From DATEDA01 sp963789885 (lineage in GTDB: Bacteria; Pseudomonadota; Gammaproteobacteria; Burkholderiales; SG8-39), in the NCBI GenBank assembly GCA_963789885.1, contig CAWBNB010000050.1, positions 248,001 through 312,000 on the forward strand: a stretch of DNA of 64,000 bases, given 5' to 3'. The notes beneath the pieces were generated by a model. The model searched no databases and was not told where the DNA came from. It was given only the letters and a program-made list of their open reading frames with translations. The position numbers and the translations under genes are program-made. Shown here piece by piece: positions 57,236 through 64,000 of the stretch (the first letter of the stretch is position 1; every line of letters begins with the position of its first letter).

Positions 57236-57727
57236 TCAGAACTCTTCGCCCGGAATCGCCGGGAACGGCTCGCCGGCGAGCCGTGCGGCGATCACCATCA
57301 GCACGATCAGCGCCATCCCCGCCGGCAGCGCGGCGTACGGGAGGGTCATCGGGATCTCGAGGGCGGCGGACTCCTGCGCGCCGTTGAGGCGGGCGAACTC
57401 GATCCCCCACCACACGAGCCCCCCGCACGTCGCGACCATGATTGCGTCGCGCAGCGCGAGCGCGACGCGGAGGAGGGGTGGCGGCAGGTGGTCGGTCAGT
57501 ACCGTGACCGAGATGTGGCTACCGCCGCGCAGCACGGCCGCGGCGCCGAGCATCGTCAGCCAGATCATCAGGAACCGGGCGAGCTCCTCCGACCAGCTCG
57601 GCGCGCGGCCGAGCACGTACCGGCCGAACACCTGGTGCACCATCGCCGCCACCATCACCACCAGGGCGGCGGCGATGAGGACGTCGAGGATGCGCTCGAT
57701 CGCGGCGGCGAACCGCGCCGCGCTCAC
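57236..57727 (-). CDS. dctQ: TRAP transporter small permease (DctQ)
   Basis: This is the 163-residue small membrane subunit with four helices. SEELARFLMIWLTMLGAAAVLRGGSHISV is the signature region of DctQ. Its start overlaps the dctP stop by 4 bases. It probably bridges the binding protein and the large permease. Confidence 0.9.
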   Translation of the reverse strand: MSAARFAAAIERILDVLIAAALVVMVAAMVHQVFGRYVLGRAPSWSEELARFLMIWLTMLGAAAVLRGGSHISVTVLTDHLPPPLLRVALALRDAIMVATCGGLVWWGIEFARLNGAQESAALEIPMTLPYAALPAGMALIVLMVIAARLAGEPFPAIPGEEF

Positions 57728-58695
57728 TTCACGGCCTGGATCTTCTGCACCCAGCCGGCGAGCTCGGGGAAGTCCTTCGTCATCGGCACGAGCTTCTCGC
57801 GGAACGGCGCGGTGTCGACCTTGACGAACTGCATGCCCTTGCCCTCGAGCCGCTTCTTGATCTCGCCCTCGAGCGTCACCATCCGGTCAGTGGCGGCGAG
57901 CATGGTGGCGTTCCCCTGCTCGAGCAGAACCTTCTGCACGTCGGGCGGCAGCGACTTGAAGCGCTGCTCGGAGAAGATCCAGGTCATCGCGCCGATAACG
58001 TGGCCGGTCTCGATGACGTACTTCTGCACCTCGTTGAACTTCTGGCCCTCGATCACCTCGAGCGGGTTCTCCTGCCCGTCGACGACGCCCTGCTGCAGCG
58101 AGGTGAAGAGCTCAGCGACGCCCATCGGCACCGGGCTCGCCCCGAGGTACTCCCACGTGGCGCGGTACATCTTGAGCGGCGGCACGCGCAGCTTCAGGCC
58201 TTTCAGCTCGCCGACGTTGCGTACCATCTTGTTCGAGCTCAGCTGACGGGCACCGCGGTAGCCGGCGCCGATGATTCGGAACTGCGTCTTCTGCGCGATC
58301 TCGTCGTAGAGCTCGCGTCCCATCGGACCGTAATACACGCGCTTGAAGTGCTCGACGTCGCGTACGAGATACGGATAGGCCTCGATCCCGGCGATGGTGT
58401 TATAGCGGTCGAGCGTTCCCACGCTCTGCAGCACGATGTCGTTGGTGCCGATCTTGAGCGCCTCGATCGACTTCGGCCAGTCGCCGGTCGACCCGCTGTG
58501 CGCGATGTCGATCTTGACCTTGCCGCCGCTCTTCTCGGCGACCGCCTTCCCGTAGGCCTCGGCGGTCTCGTACCAGATGTTGCCGGGCGCGTAGATGTGC
58601 GCCATCTTGAGAGTGATCGTCTGGGCGGGCGCCGATGCGCAGAGCGCGAGCGCGGCGAGTGCGGCGAGGCCGCGCAGGGCGAGGCGGGTAGACAT
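57724..58695 (-). CDS. dctP: TRAP transporter substrate-binding protein (DctP)
   Basis: This is the periplasmic solute receptor. The 323-residue precursor has a signal peptide ending ALCASAPAQ. Features of the family are KMAHIYAPGNIWYETAEAYG, the conserved arginine region LKGLKLRVPPLKMYRATWEYLGA, and TSLQQGVVDGQENPLEVIEGQKFNEVQ. AAGGAGG lies just upstream of the ATG at 58695. The ligand is likely an organic acid, but this is not proven. It is the first gene of dctP-dctQ-dctM-SDR. Confidence 0.94.
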   Translation of the reverse strand: MSTRLALRGLAALAALALCASAPAQTITLKMAHIYAPGNIWYETAEAYGKAVAEKSGGKVKIDIAHSGSTGDWPKSIEALKIGTNDIVLQSVGTLDRYNTIAGIEAYPYLVRDVEHFKRVYYGPMGRELYDEIAQKTQFRIIGAGYRGARQLSSNKMVRNVGELKGLKLRVPPLKMYRATWEYLGASPVPMGVAELFTSLQQGVVDGQENPLEVIEGQKFNEVQKYVIETGHVIGAMTWIFSEQRFKSLPPDVQKVLLEQGNATMLAATDRMVTLEGEIKKRLEGKGMQFVKVDTAPFREKLVPMTKDFPELAGWVQKIQAVK

Positions 58696-58905
58696 GGTTC
58701 CTCCTTGAGGGCCCACGCGCCGTTCGGGGCGCGCAATGGGGCTCGAACCCTAGCAGCGCCGGGGCATGGGCGCAAGCCGCGCTCGGCGCGGATGCGCGGC
58801 CGCTCGCATGCGCGCCGCGGCCCGCAGACGATCGTCGCGTGCGGCGGCCGGCGACACATGGGAGCATAGGACCTTCGTTCACTCCGTTGCGCAGACCCCA
58901 GACCA

Positions 58906-59451
58906 ATGACTCAGCATCACAAGTTCGATCTGGCAATCCCTCCGGGGGCCGAAGACCACGTGCAAGGTCCCGCGCATGCCCACGTGACCATCGTGGAATA
59001 CGGCGACTTCGAATGCCCCATCTGCAAGCAGACGGCGCCCGGGCTGAAGGGACTCCTCGCGCGCTTTCCGGGCGGGATCCGGCTTGCCTGGCGCCACTTC
59101 CCGCTCGAGGAGCTGCATCCCCACGCGCTTGCCGCCGCCGAGGCGGCCGAGTGCGCCGCCGCGCAGGGCAAGTTCTGGGAGATGCACGGCCTGCTGTTCG
59201 ACAACCAGGCCCACCTGAAGCCGAAGAACCTGCACGCCTACGCCGAGCGGCTCGAGCTCGACATGGCGCGCTTCGCCGCGGAGATGGACGAGCACGTCTA
59301 CGTCCAGCGGGTCCGCGAGCACCTCGAGAGCGGGCGGCGGAGCCACGTCCGCAGCACGCCGGGGCTCTTTCTCAACGGCATGATCCAGGACGCCTCGTTC
59401 GGCCTGGGCGGCCTCGTCTCGGCGACCGAGAGGATCCTTCGCGGGCGCTGA
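58906..59451 (+). CDS. DsbA-like thioredoxin-fold protein
   Basis: This 181-residue thioredoxin-fold protein (Thioredoxin_4/DsbA family) has the redox motif CPIC (residues 37-40) in VEYGDFECPICKQTAPG, LAWRHFPLEELHPHA and the cis-proline region STPGLFLNG. It has no signal peptide, so unlike true DsbA it should be cytoplasmic. It lies 5 bases before the TrxR-like fusion gene and is probably its functional partner. Confidence 0.85.
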   Translation: MTQHHKFDLAIPPGAEDHVQGPAHAHVTIVEYGDFECPICKQTAPGLKGLLARFPGGIRLAWRHFPLEELHPHALAAAEAAECAAAQGKFWEMHGLLFDNQAHLKPKNLHAYAERLELDMARFAAEMDEHVYVQRVREHLESGRRSHVRSTPGLFLNGMIQDASFGLGGLVSATERILRGR

Positions 59452-59456
59452 CGGCG

Positions 59457-61112
59457 ATGGCGAATCTGATCGAGACCCGGCGGGAACAGATGTTCCCGAA
59501 GCTCACGCCGGCGCAGGTCGACCGGCTCGAGGCGTACGGGAAACGGCTCCGCATCCGTGCCGGGGAAGTGCTCACCGAACCGGGCGACCGGCACGGGCGC
59601 ATCCTCGTCGTGCTGTCCGGCGCCATCGAGGTCGTGCTGCCGGGGATCGCCGGCGAGACGCCGGTGACGATCCACACGGCGGGGAGCTTCGCGGGCGAGA
59701 TGAGCGCGCTGCGCGGCTCGGGCGCCACCGTGCGGGCGCGGGTCCGGGAGGACGGCGAGGTCATCGCGATCGAGAACGAGGGGCTGCGCCGGGTCGTCCA
59801 GAACGACGCCGAGCTGAGCGAGCTCTTCATGCGCGCGTTCATCCTGCGGCGCATGGGACTGATCGCGGCCCAGCAGGGCGACGTCGTGCTGATCGGCTCG
59901 AGCCACTCGGCGGCGACGCTCCGCCTGCGGCAGTTCCTCGGCCGCAACGGCTTCCCGTACGCGAGCATGGACGTCGATCGCGACCCGGACGTCGCCGCGC
60001 TGCTCGAGCGTTTCCAGGTGGGGATCGACGAGGTGCCGGTCGTCATCTGTCGCGGCGAGGCGGTGCTCAGGAACCCGTCGAACGAGCAGCTCGCCGAATG
60101 CCTGCGGATGAATCCGGAGTTCGACGACGCGACGGTCCGCGATCTGATCGTCATCGGCGCCGGGCCGGCGGGGCTGGCCGCCGCCGTGTATGGCGCGTCG
60201 GAGGGGCTCGACGTGCTCGTGCTGGAGACGACCGCGCCGGGCGGGCAGGCGGGGACGAGCTCGAAGATCGAGAACTACCTCGGCTTCCCGACCGGGATCT
60301 CGGGGCAGGCGCTCGCCGGGCGCGCGCTCGTCCAGGCGCAGAAATTCGGAGCGGACGTCGCGGTCGCCGGCACCGTCGTGCGCCTGCTGTGCCACCGGCG
60401 CCCGTACCGGATCGAGCTCGGGAACGGCCGCGTCGTGCACGCGCGGACGATCGTCGTCGCCACCGGCGCCGAGTACCGGCCGCTCGCGATCGAGAACCTG
60501 TCCCAGTTCGTCGGCGCGGGCGTCTACTACGCTGCGACCTACCTCGAAGCGCAGATCTGCAGGGGCGAGGAGGCGATCGTCGTCGGCGGCGGGAACTCGG
60601 CGGGCCAGGCGGCGGTGTTCCTCGCGAGCGGATGCCGGCACGTGCACCTGCTCGTCCGGTCGTCGGGGCTGGCGGCGACGATGTCGCGCTACCTGATCCG
60701 CCGCATCGAGGAGAACCCCCACATCACGCTGCGGCCGTTCACCGAGATCGCCACGCTCGAGGGGAACGGGCAGCTCGAGCGGGTCACCTGGCGCAGCAAG
60801 AGCGGCGAGCGCGAGGCGCGCGCGATCGGGCACGTGTTCCTGATGACCGGTGCGGTGCCGAATGCGCGCTGGCTGGAAGGCTGGGTCGCCCTCGACGAGA
60901 AGGGGTTCGTGCGCACCGGGTCGGATCTGCGCGCCGAGGATCTCGAGGCGACGCGCTGGCCGCTCGCCCGGGCGCCGTATCTCCTGGAGACGAGCCGTCC
61001 GGGGATTTTCGCGGTCGGCGACGTCCGCGCCGGCAGCATCAAACGCGTCGCGGCCGCGGTGGGCGAGGGATCGACCGCCGTCCAGTTCGTTCACCGCGCG
61101 CTGCAGGAATAG
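59457..61112 (+). CDS. cNMP-binding / thioredoxin-reductase-like FAD fusion protein
   Basis: This 551-residue protein has three domains. A cyclic-nucleotide-binding (Crp-like) domain spans about residues 15-130 (GEVLTEPGDRHGRILVVLSG, GSFAGEMSAL). A glutaredoxin-like insert spans about 143-218 and has no CxxC. An FAD/NAD(P) TrxR-like domain starts at 229 (DLIVIGAGPAGLAAAVYG, PGGQAGTSSKIENYLGFPTG, VVGGGNSAGQAAVF). Where thioredoxin reductase has CATC, this protein has AATY (residues 359-362). It probably oxidises or reduces something other than thioredoxin through a CxxC-free mechanism. Similar fusions exist in other bacteria. Confidence 0.85.
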   Translation: MANLIETRREQMFPKLTPAQVDRLEAYGKRLRIRAGEVLTEPGDRHGRILVVLSGAIEVVLPGIAGETPVTIHTAGSFAGEMSALRGSGATVRARVREDGEVIAIENEGLRRVVQNDAELSELFMRAFILRRMGLIAAQQGDVVLIGSSHSAATLRLRQFLGRNGFPYASMDVDRDPDVAALLERFQVGIDEVPVVICRGEAVLRNPSNEQLAECLRMNPEFDDATVRDLIVIGAGPAGLAAAVYGASEGLDVLVLETTAPGGQAGTSSKIENYLGFPTGISGQALAGRALVQAQKFGADVAVAGTVVRLLCHRRPYRIELGNGRVVHARTIVVATGAEYRPLAIENLSQFVGAGVYYAATYLEAQICRGEEAIVVGGGNSAGQAAVFLASGCRHVHLLVRSSGLAATMSRYLIRRIEENPHITLRPFTEIATLEGNGQLERVTWRSKSGEREARAIGHVFLMTGAVPNARWLEGWVALDEKGFVRTGSDLRAEDLEATRWPLARAPYLLETSRPGIFAVGDVRAGSIKRVAAAVGEGSTAVQFVHRALQE

Positions 61113-61140
61113 GGCTGGCCCACCTCAAGGGAGATGCACG

Positions 61141-61638
61141 ATGGTTCTCGGAATGTCGCTTGCCGCGTTCACCGAGCTGCACGTGATCCTCAGCCTGATC
61201 GGGATCGGCGCCGGCATCGTCATCCTGTTCGGGATGCTCGGCGGAAAGCGGCTCCCGGGCTGGACGGCGCTCTTTCTCGTCACCACGGTCCTGACGAGCG
61301 CCACCGGTTTCCTGTTCCCCTTCCAGCAGCTCCTGCCGTCGCACATCGTCGGCATCATTTCGCTCGTCGCGCTGGCGATCGCGCTCTTCGCGCTCTACGT
61401 CCGCCGCCTCGCCGGGTCCTGGCGCTGGATCTACGTCGTGACGGCGGTGTTCTCCCTCTACCTCAACTGCTTCGTCGGCGTCGTCCAGGCGTTCCTCAAG
61501 CAGCCGTTCCTCAAGCCGCTCGCGCCCACGCAGAGCGAGCCGCCCTTCGTCATCGCGCAGGCGATCGTGCTGCTGATTTTCGTGGTGCTGGGATTCCTCG
61601 CGGTGCGGGCGTTTCACCCTGCTATGGGTCGCGCCTGA
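61141..61638 (+). CDS. Hypothetical multi-pass membrane protein
   Basis: This is a 165-residue protein with four or five hydrophobic helices (LHVILSLIGIGAGIVILFGML, GIISLVALAIALFALYV and a C-terminal IVLLIFVVLGFLAVRAF). I do not recognise the family. AAGGGAG lies 7 bases before the ATG. It starts 28 bases after the TrxR-like fusion and may be in the same operon. No cofactor motif was seen. Confidence 0.75.
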   Translation: MVLGMSLAAFTELHVILSLIGIGAGIVILFGMLGGKRLPGWTALFLVTTVLTSATGFLFPFQQLLPSHIVGIISLVALAIALFALYVRRLAGSWRWIYVVTAVFSLYLNCFVGVVQAFLKQPFLKPLAPTQSEPPFVIAQAIVLLIFVVLGFLAVRAFHPAMGRA

Positions 61639-61641
61639 ACC

Positions 61642-62394
61642 TCAGCCGCCGTAGCGCTCGGTCCTGATCCGGTCAGGGGCGACCTTCAGGTCGAGCAGGG
61701 CCTGCGTCACCGCCTCGACGAAGGCATTGCTTCCGCACACGAACGTGCGGAACGGTGGTATCGACTCCGCGAGCGCCTGTGCCAGCAATGCCCGGTCGAT
61801 CCGACCGCTCCTCAGATCGCCCTCGGCCGGCGCCTCCCGGGTAACCGTAGCGATCAGGGCGAAACCGCGCTGCGCGGCAGCGTACGCGCGCAGCTCGTCG
61901 AGATACAGGAGGTCCGACGCCGTCCGTCCCGACGCCACCAGCGTCACCGGAACGTCGCTCGCCTGCGCGGCGTGATGCCGGATCATCGACGCAAGCGGCA
62001 CCACTCCCGACCCACCGCCGATCAGGAGCAGCGGCCCGCCGTCGTTGACCGACCACATGAAGTGACCGCCGATCGGTCCGCGCAGGTCGATCTCGTCGCC
62101 GGCCCGGACCTCGTCGTGAAAGAACGGCGACACCTCCCCGTCCTGGAGGCGCTCGATCGCGAGCTCGAGCGCTTCGGTCCGCTCGGGAGCGGAGGCGATC
62201 GAGTAGCTGCGCTGGGCCTCGTAACCGTCCGGCGCCACCAGCCGCACGTCCATGTGCTGCCCCGGGACGAACGACGGCGGCTGGGGCAGCGCGAAGAAGA
62301 AGCTCTTGATCCGCGGCGTGCGCGGCACGACCGAGACGACCTTCGCCGCCGTCCACGCGAGCTTCCGCGGCCTGGCGGCGCCGTCCGTCGCCAC
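61642..62394 (-). CDS. Ferredoxin-NADP reductase-like flavoprotein
   Basis: This 250-residue FNR-family protein has the FAD motif RSYSIASAPE, the phosphate-binding GPIGGHFMW, the nucleotide-binding LLIGGGSGVVPLASMIRH and the C-terminal FVCGSNAFVEAVTQAL. It lacks a 2Fe-2S cysteine cluster. It follows the sulfite-oxidase-like gene by 4 bases and is very likely its NAD(P)H-dependent electron partner. Confidence 0.88.
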   Translation of the reverse strand: MATDGAARPRKLAWTAAKVVSVVPRTPRIKSFFFALPQPPSFVPGQHMDVRLVAPDGYEAQRSYSIASAPERTEALELAIERLQDGEVSPFFHDEVRAGDEIDLRGPIGGHFMWSVNDGGPLLLIGGGSGVVPLASMIRHHAAQASDVPVTLVASGRTASDLLYLDELRAYAAAQRGFALIATVTREAPAEGDLRSGRIDRALLAQALAESIPPFRTFVCGSNAFVEAVTQALLDLKVAPDRIRTERYGG

Positions 62395-62398
62395 CGCC

Positions 62399-63004
62399 TC
62401 AGTCCCCCGAGTACCGCTGCTCCTGCCAGGGATCGCCGTACATGTGATACCCGCGGAGCTCCCAGAACCCGGCCTCGTCGCGCTCGGTGAACTGCAGCGC
62501 GTTCACCCACTTCGCCGACTTCCAGAAGTAGAGATGCGGGACCAGCAGGCGGGCCGGGCCGCCGTGATCGGCCGGGATCGGCGTGCCATCGTACGAGACG
62601 GCGATCATGCCGCGCCCGCCGACGAGATCCTTCGTCGGCACGTTGGTCGAGTAGCCGTCGACGGAGTGCGCGAGGACGTAGTCGGTCGGGGCTTCGATGC
62701 CGGCGTCGGCGAGGAGGTCGTCGATCGACACGCCCTCCCACGCCGTATCGAACTTGCTCCACTTGGTGACGCAGTGGATGTCGCGCGTGAGCGCAGTTAC
62801 CGGGAGCGAGATGAACTCGCGCCACGACCACTGCTTGACCGGCCGCGGGCCGACCTTCAGCGTGAAGCGCCAATTTTCGAGCGCGATCCTGGGCGTGGGT
62901 CCCGCCGAGAGCACCGGGAAGTCCTCGGTGATGAACTGGCCCGGCGGCAGGCGTCCGTTCGTGCTGGCCGGCCGGCCCTTCCCGGAAAATCCACGTGTCG
63001 CCAT
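62399..63004 (-). CDS. Sulfite-oxidase-like molybdopterin oxidoreductase
   Basis: This 201-residue protein consists of the SUOX molybdopterin-binding fold only. ENWRFTLKVG and the molybdenum-ligand cysteine C78 in LTRDIHCVTKWSKFD are visible, then PHLYFWKSAKWVNALQF. There is no signal peptide or Tat motif, unlike MsrP (YedY), so it should be cytoplasmic. AAGGAG precedes the ATG at 63004. The substrate is unknown; sulfite or methionine sulfoxide are candidates by family. Confidence 0.88.
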   Translation of the reverse strand: MATRGFSGKGRPASTNGRLPPGQFITEDFPVLSAGPTPRIALENWRFTLKVGPRPVKQWSWREFISLPVTALTRDIHCVTKWSKFDTAWEGVSIDDLLADAGIEAPTDYVLAHSVDGYSTNVPTKDLVGGRGMIAVSYDGTPIPADHGGPARLLVPHLYFWKSAKWVNALQFTERDEAGFWELRGYHMYGDPWQEQRYSGD

Positions 63005-63144
63005 TGCGTCTCCTTGCCGGTTACCGCCGCAACCGGCCAATCACAGGATGCCCAGCGCCCCGGGCGCGGTCAGGCGTCGTCCCACCACGATCGGGATCCT
63101 GGTGCGCGAGCGTTTCGTCGCGTTGCTCGACGACGACGAACAGG

Positions 63145-64000
63145 TCACGGTGCAGCCGACGGTCTCGGGACGATCGTGGCGCCCACGTCCTTCAGCAGCC
63201 GATTGAACTCCGGCGACGAAAGGATGATCGTCCCCGCGGCGGCGCGCAGACGGTCGACAGCTTCGCCCGGCAGGACGAAAGTGGTGGGCAGCTGGTTCAG
63301 ATCCTCGAGCTCGGCCTTGTCCGTGAGCGCCGGGAACGACACGTTGATCGCATAGACGTCGACGTCCGGCACGTTGAGCGCGTCGGCCACCGCCGGGTCC
63401 TTGTCGCCGGCAAACGCGGCCGCAGCCCGCAGCCGGCGCATGGTTTGCCAGCGCGCCGCGGTGTCCTTCAGCAGCTCGATCGCCTCGTACGAATAGTGGT
63501 CGATCGGCACGCCGGTGGCCCGCAACAGGATCTCCAGGGTGGCGGGCGGACTCTCCGACTGGTCCCAGTCGATCTTCGGCGAGGAGAGCGAGTTGACGAC
63601 GATCACGATGATCCTGCGTACCCGGTCGAGCGGCGTGGGCTGGTGCACGGCGTGCAACGCTTCGAGGGCCTCCAGCGCGTCGAGCACGCCGCGCATGCCG
63701 AGGTTGTCCGACACGCCGCCATCGACGAGGTGGATATACGGTCGATTTCCGCCGTTCCCGTAGGAGAGCACTTCCTGCAGGTTCCGCAGCGCGCGGGCCG
63801 CGGGCCGCGCGGTTCGCGCGGGATCGGCGAACGGCTGCAGCCAGTGCGGAATGACGAAGTTGCAGCTCCCGCCGTAGTTGTTGATGGTGACGGGCGAGAG
63901 CACCACGGGCACCGCCGACGACGCCGCGGCGGCGCGCGACAGCGGCACGGCGCCGAGATCCGAGCAGAGGATGTCGAAGCCGTTCTGGACGAACGGCAGG
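63145..64000 (-). CDS. Patatin-like phospholipase family protein (5' end outside window)
   Basis: The frame is open to the right edge. The visible 284 residues begin inside the protein (FDILCSDLGAVPLSRA, ASSAVPVVLSPVTINNYGG). The catalytic aspartate is in LVDGGVSDNLGMRG, the DGG motif of patatins; the GXSXG serine lies outside the window. The C-terminal half (LEILLRATGVPIDHYSYEAIELL and DVDVYAINVSFPAL) matches a bacterial patatin subfamily. It ends about 140 bases before the sulfite-oxidase-like gene. Confidence 0.85.
   Translation of the reverse strand, partial: LPFVQNGFDILCSDLGAVPLSRAAAASSAVPVVLSPVTINNYGGSCNFVIPHWLQPFADPARTARPAARALRNLQEVLSYGNGGNRPYIHLVDGGVSDNLGMRGVLDALEALEALHAVHQPTPLDRVRRIIVIVVNSLSSPKIDWDQSESPPATLEILLRATGVPIDHYSYEAIELLKDTAARWQTMRRLRAAAAFAGDKDPAVADALNVPDVDVYAINVSFPALTDKAELEDLNQLPTTFVLPGEAVDRLRAAAGTIILSSPEFNRLLKDVGATIVPRPSAAP

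Overview
The window is a GC-rich, densely packed bacterial chromosome segment. Its gene orders (recJ next to lolCD and comEC; fur-bamE-dapB; carAB-greA-yhbY-rlmE-ftsH-folP-glmM-pst) and its protein sequences point to a betaproteobacterium, probably Burkholderiales or a relative. This is inferred from synteny only. I saw no rRNA, tRNA, CRISPR array, insertion sequence or integrase, and no gene-free stretch longer than about 300 bases.

Layout. 1-10.4 kb: MgtC/DUF4010 membrane protein (cut by the left edge), recJ, an RpfE-type protein, lolC-lolD, a TrkA-N potassium channel, a DUF2062 protein, comEC and an AP2/ERF-like protein. 10.5-17.2 kb: a complete Anbu-type proteasome-like cluster on the minus strand, with ATP-grasp, alpha-E, Anbu peptidase and transglutaminase/DUF2126. 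17.4-25.3 kb: a hypothetical protein, an alpha/beta hydrolase, mtfA, relA, a CYTH-CHAD protein and polyphosphate:AMP phosphotransferase. 25.3-30.4 kb: a broken lipoprotein gene, a porin, a PAP2 phosphatase, a glycosyltransferase and dgkA. 30.5-35.5 kb: ppk1, diverging from phoU-ppx, then sixA. 35.5-48.5 kb: core housekeeping genes fur, bamE, dapB, an exported methyltransferase-like protein, carA, carB, greA, yhbY, rlmE, ftsH, folP and glmM. 48.5-52.5 kb: pstSCAB behind a clear Pho box. 52.5-55 kb: arsenic operon arsR-arsI-arsC-acr3. 55-58.7 kb: a TRAP transporter (dctP-dctQ-dctM) plus a short-chain dehydrogenase. 58.9-64 kb: redox genes, namely a DsbA-like protein, a cNMP-binding/TrxR-like fusion without redox cysteines, a membrane protein and a sulfite-oxidase-like/flavin reductase pair, then a patatin-like protein cut by the right edge.

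Themes. Phosphate and polyphosphate metabolism dominates the middle: polyP synthesis (ppk1), hydrolysis (ppx), use (pap), a CHAD polyP-binding protein, the alarmone synthase relA, phoU and pstSCAB. Pho-box-like sites lie before pstS and phoU. The arsenic operon should handle arsenate, arsenite and trivalent methylarsenicals.

Quality caveat. At least seven conserved genes need a single-base frame correction to read through. Most are +1 events in short G/C runs: recJ, comEC, the ATP-grasp gene, CYTH-CHAD (twice) and probably pstC. pstA looks like a 1-base loss, and the lipoprotein gene has about five shifts. This pattern looks more like residual sequencing or assembly error than real gene decay, with the lipoprotein gene the likeliest true pseudogene.
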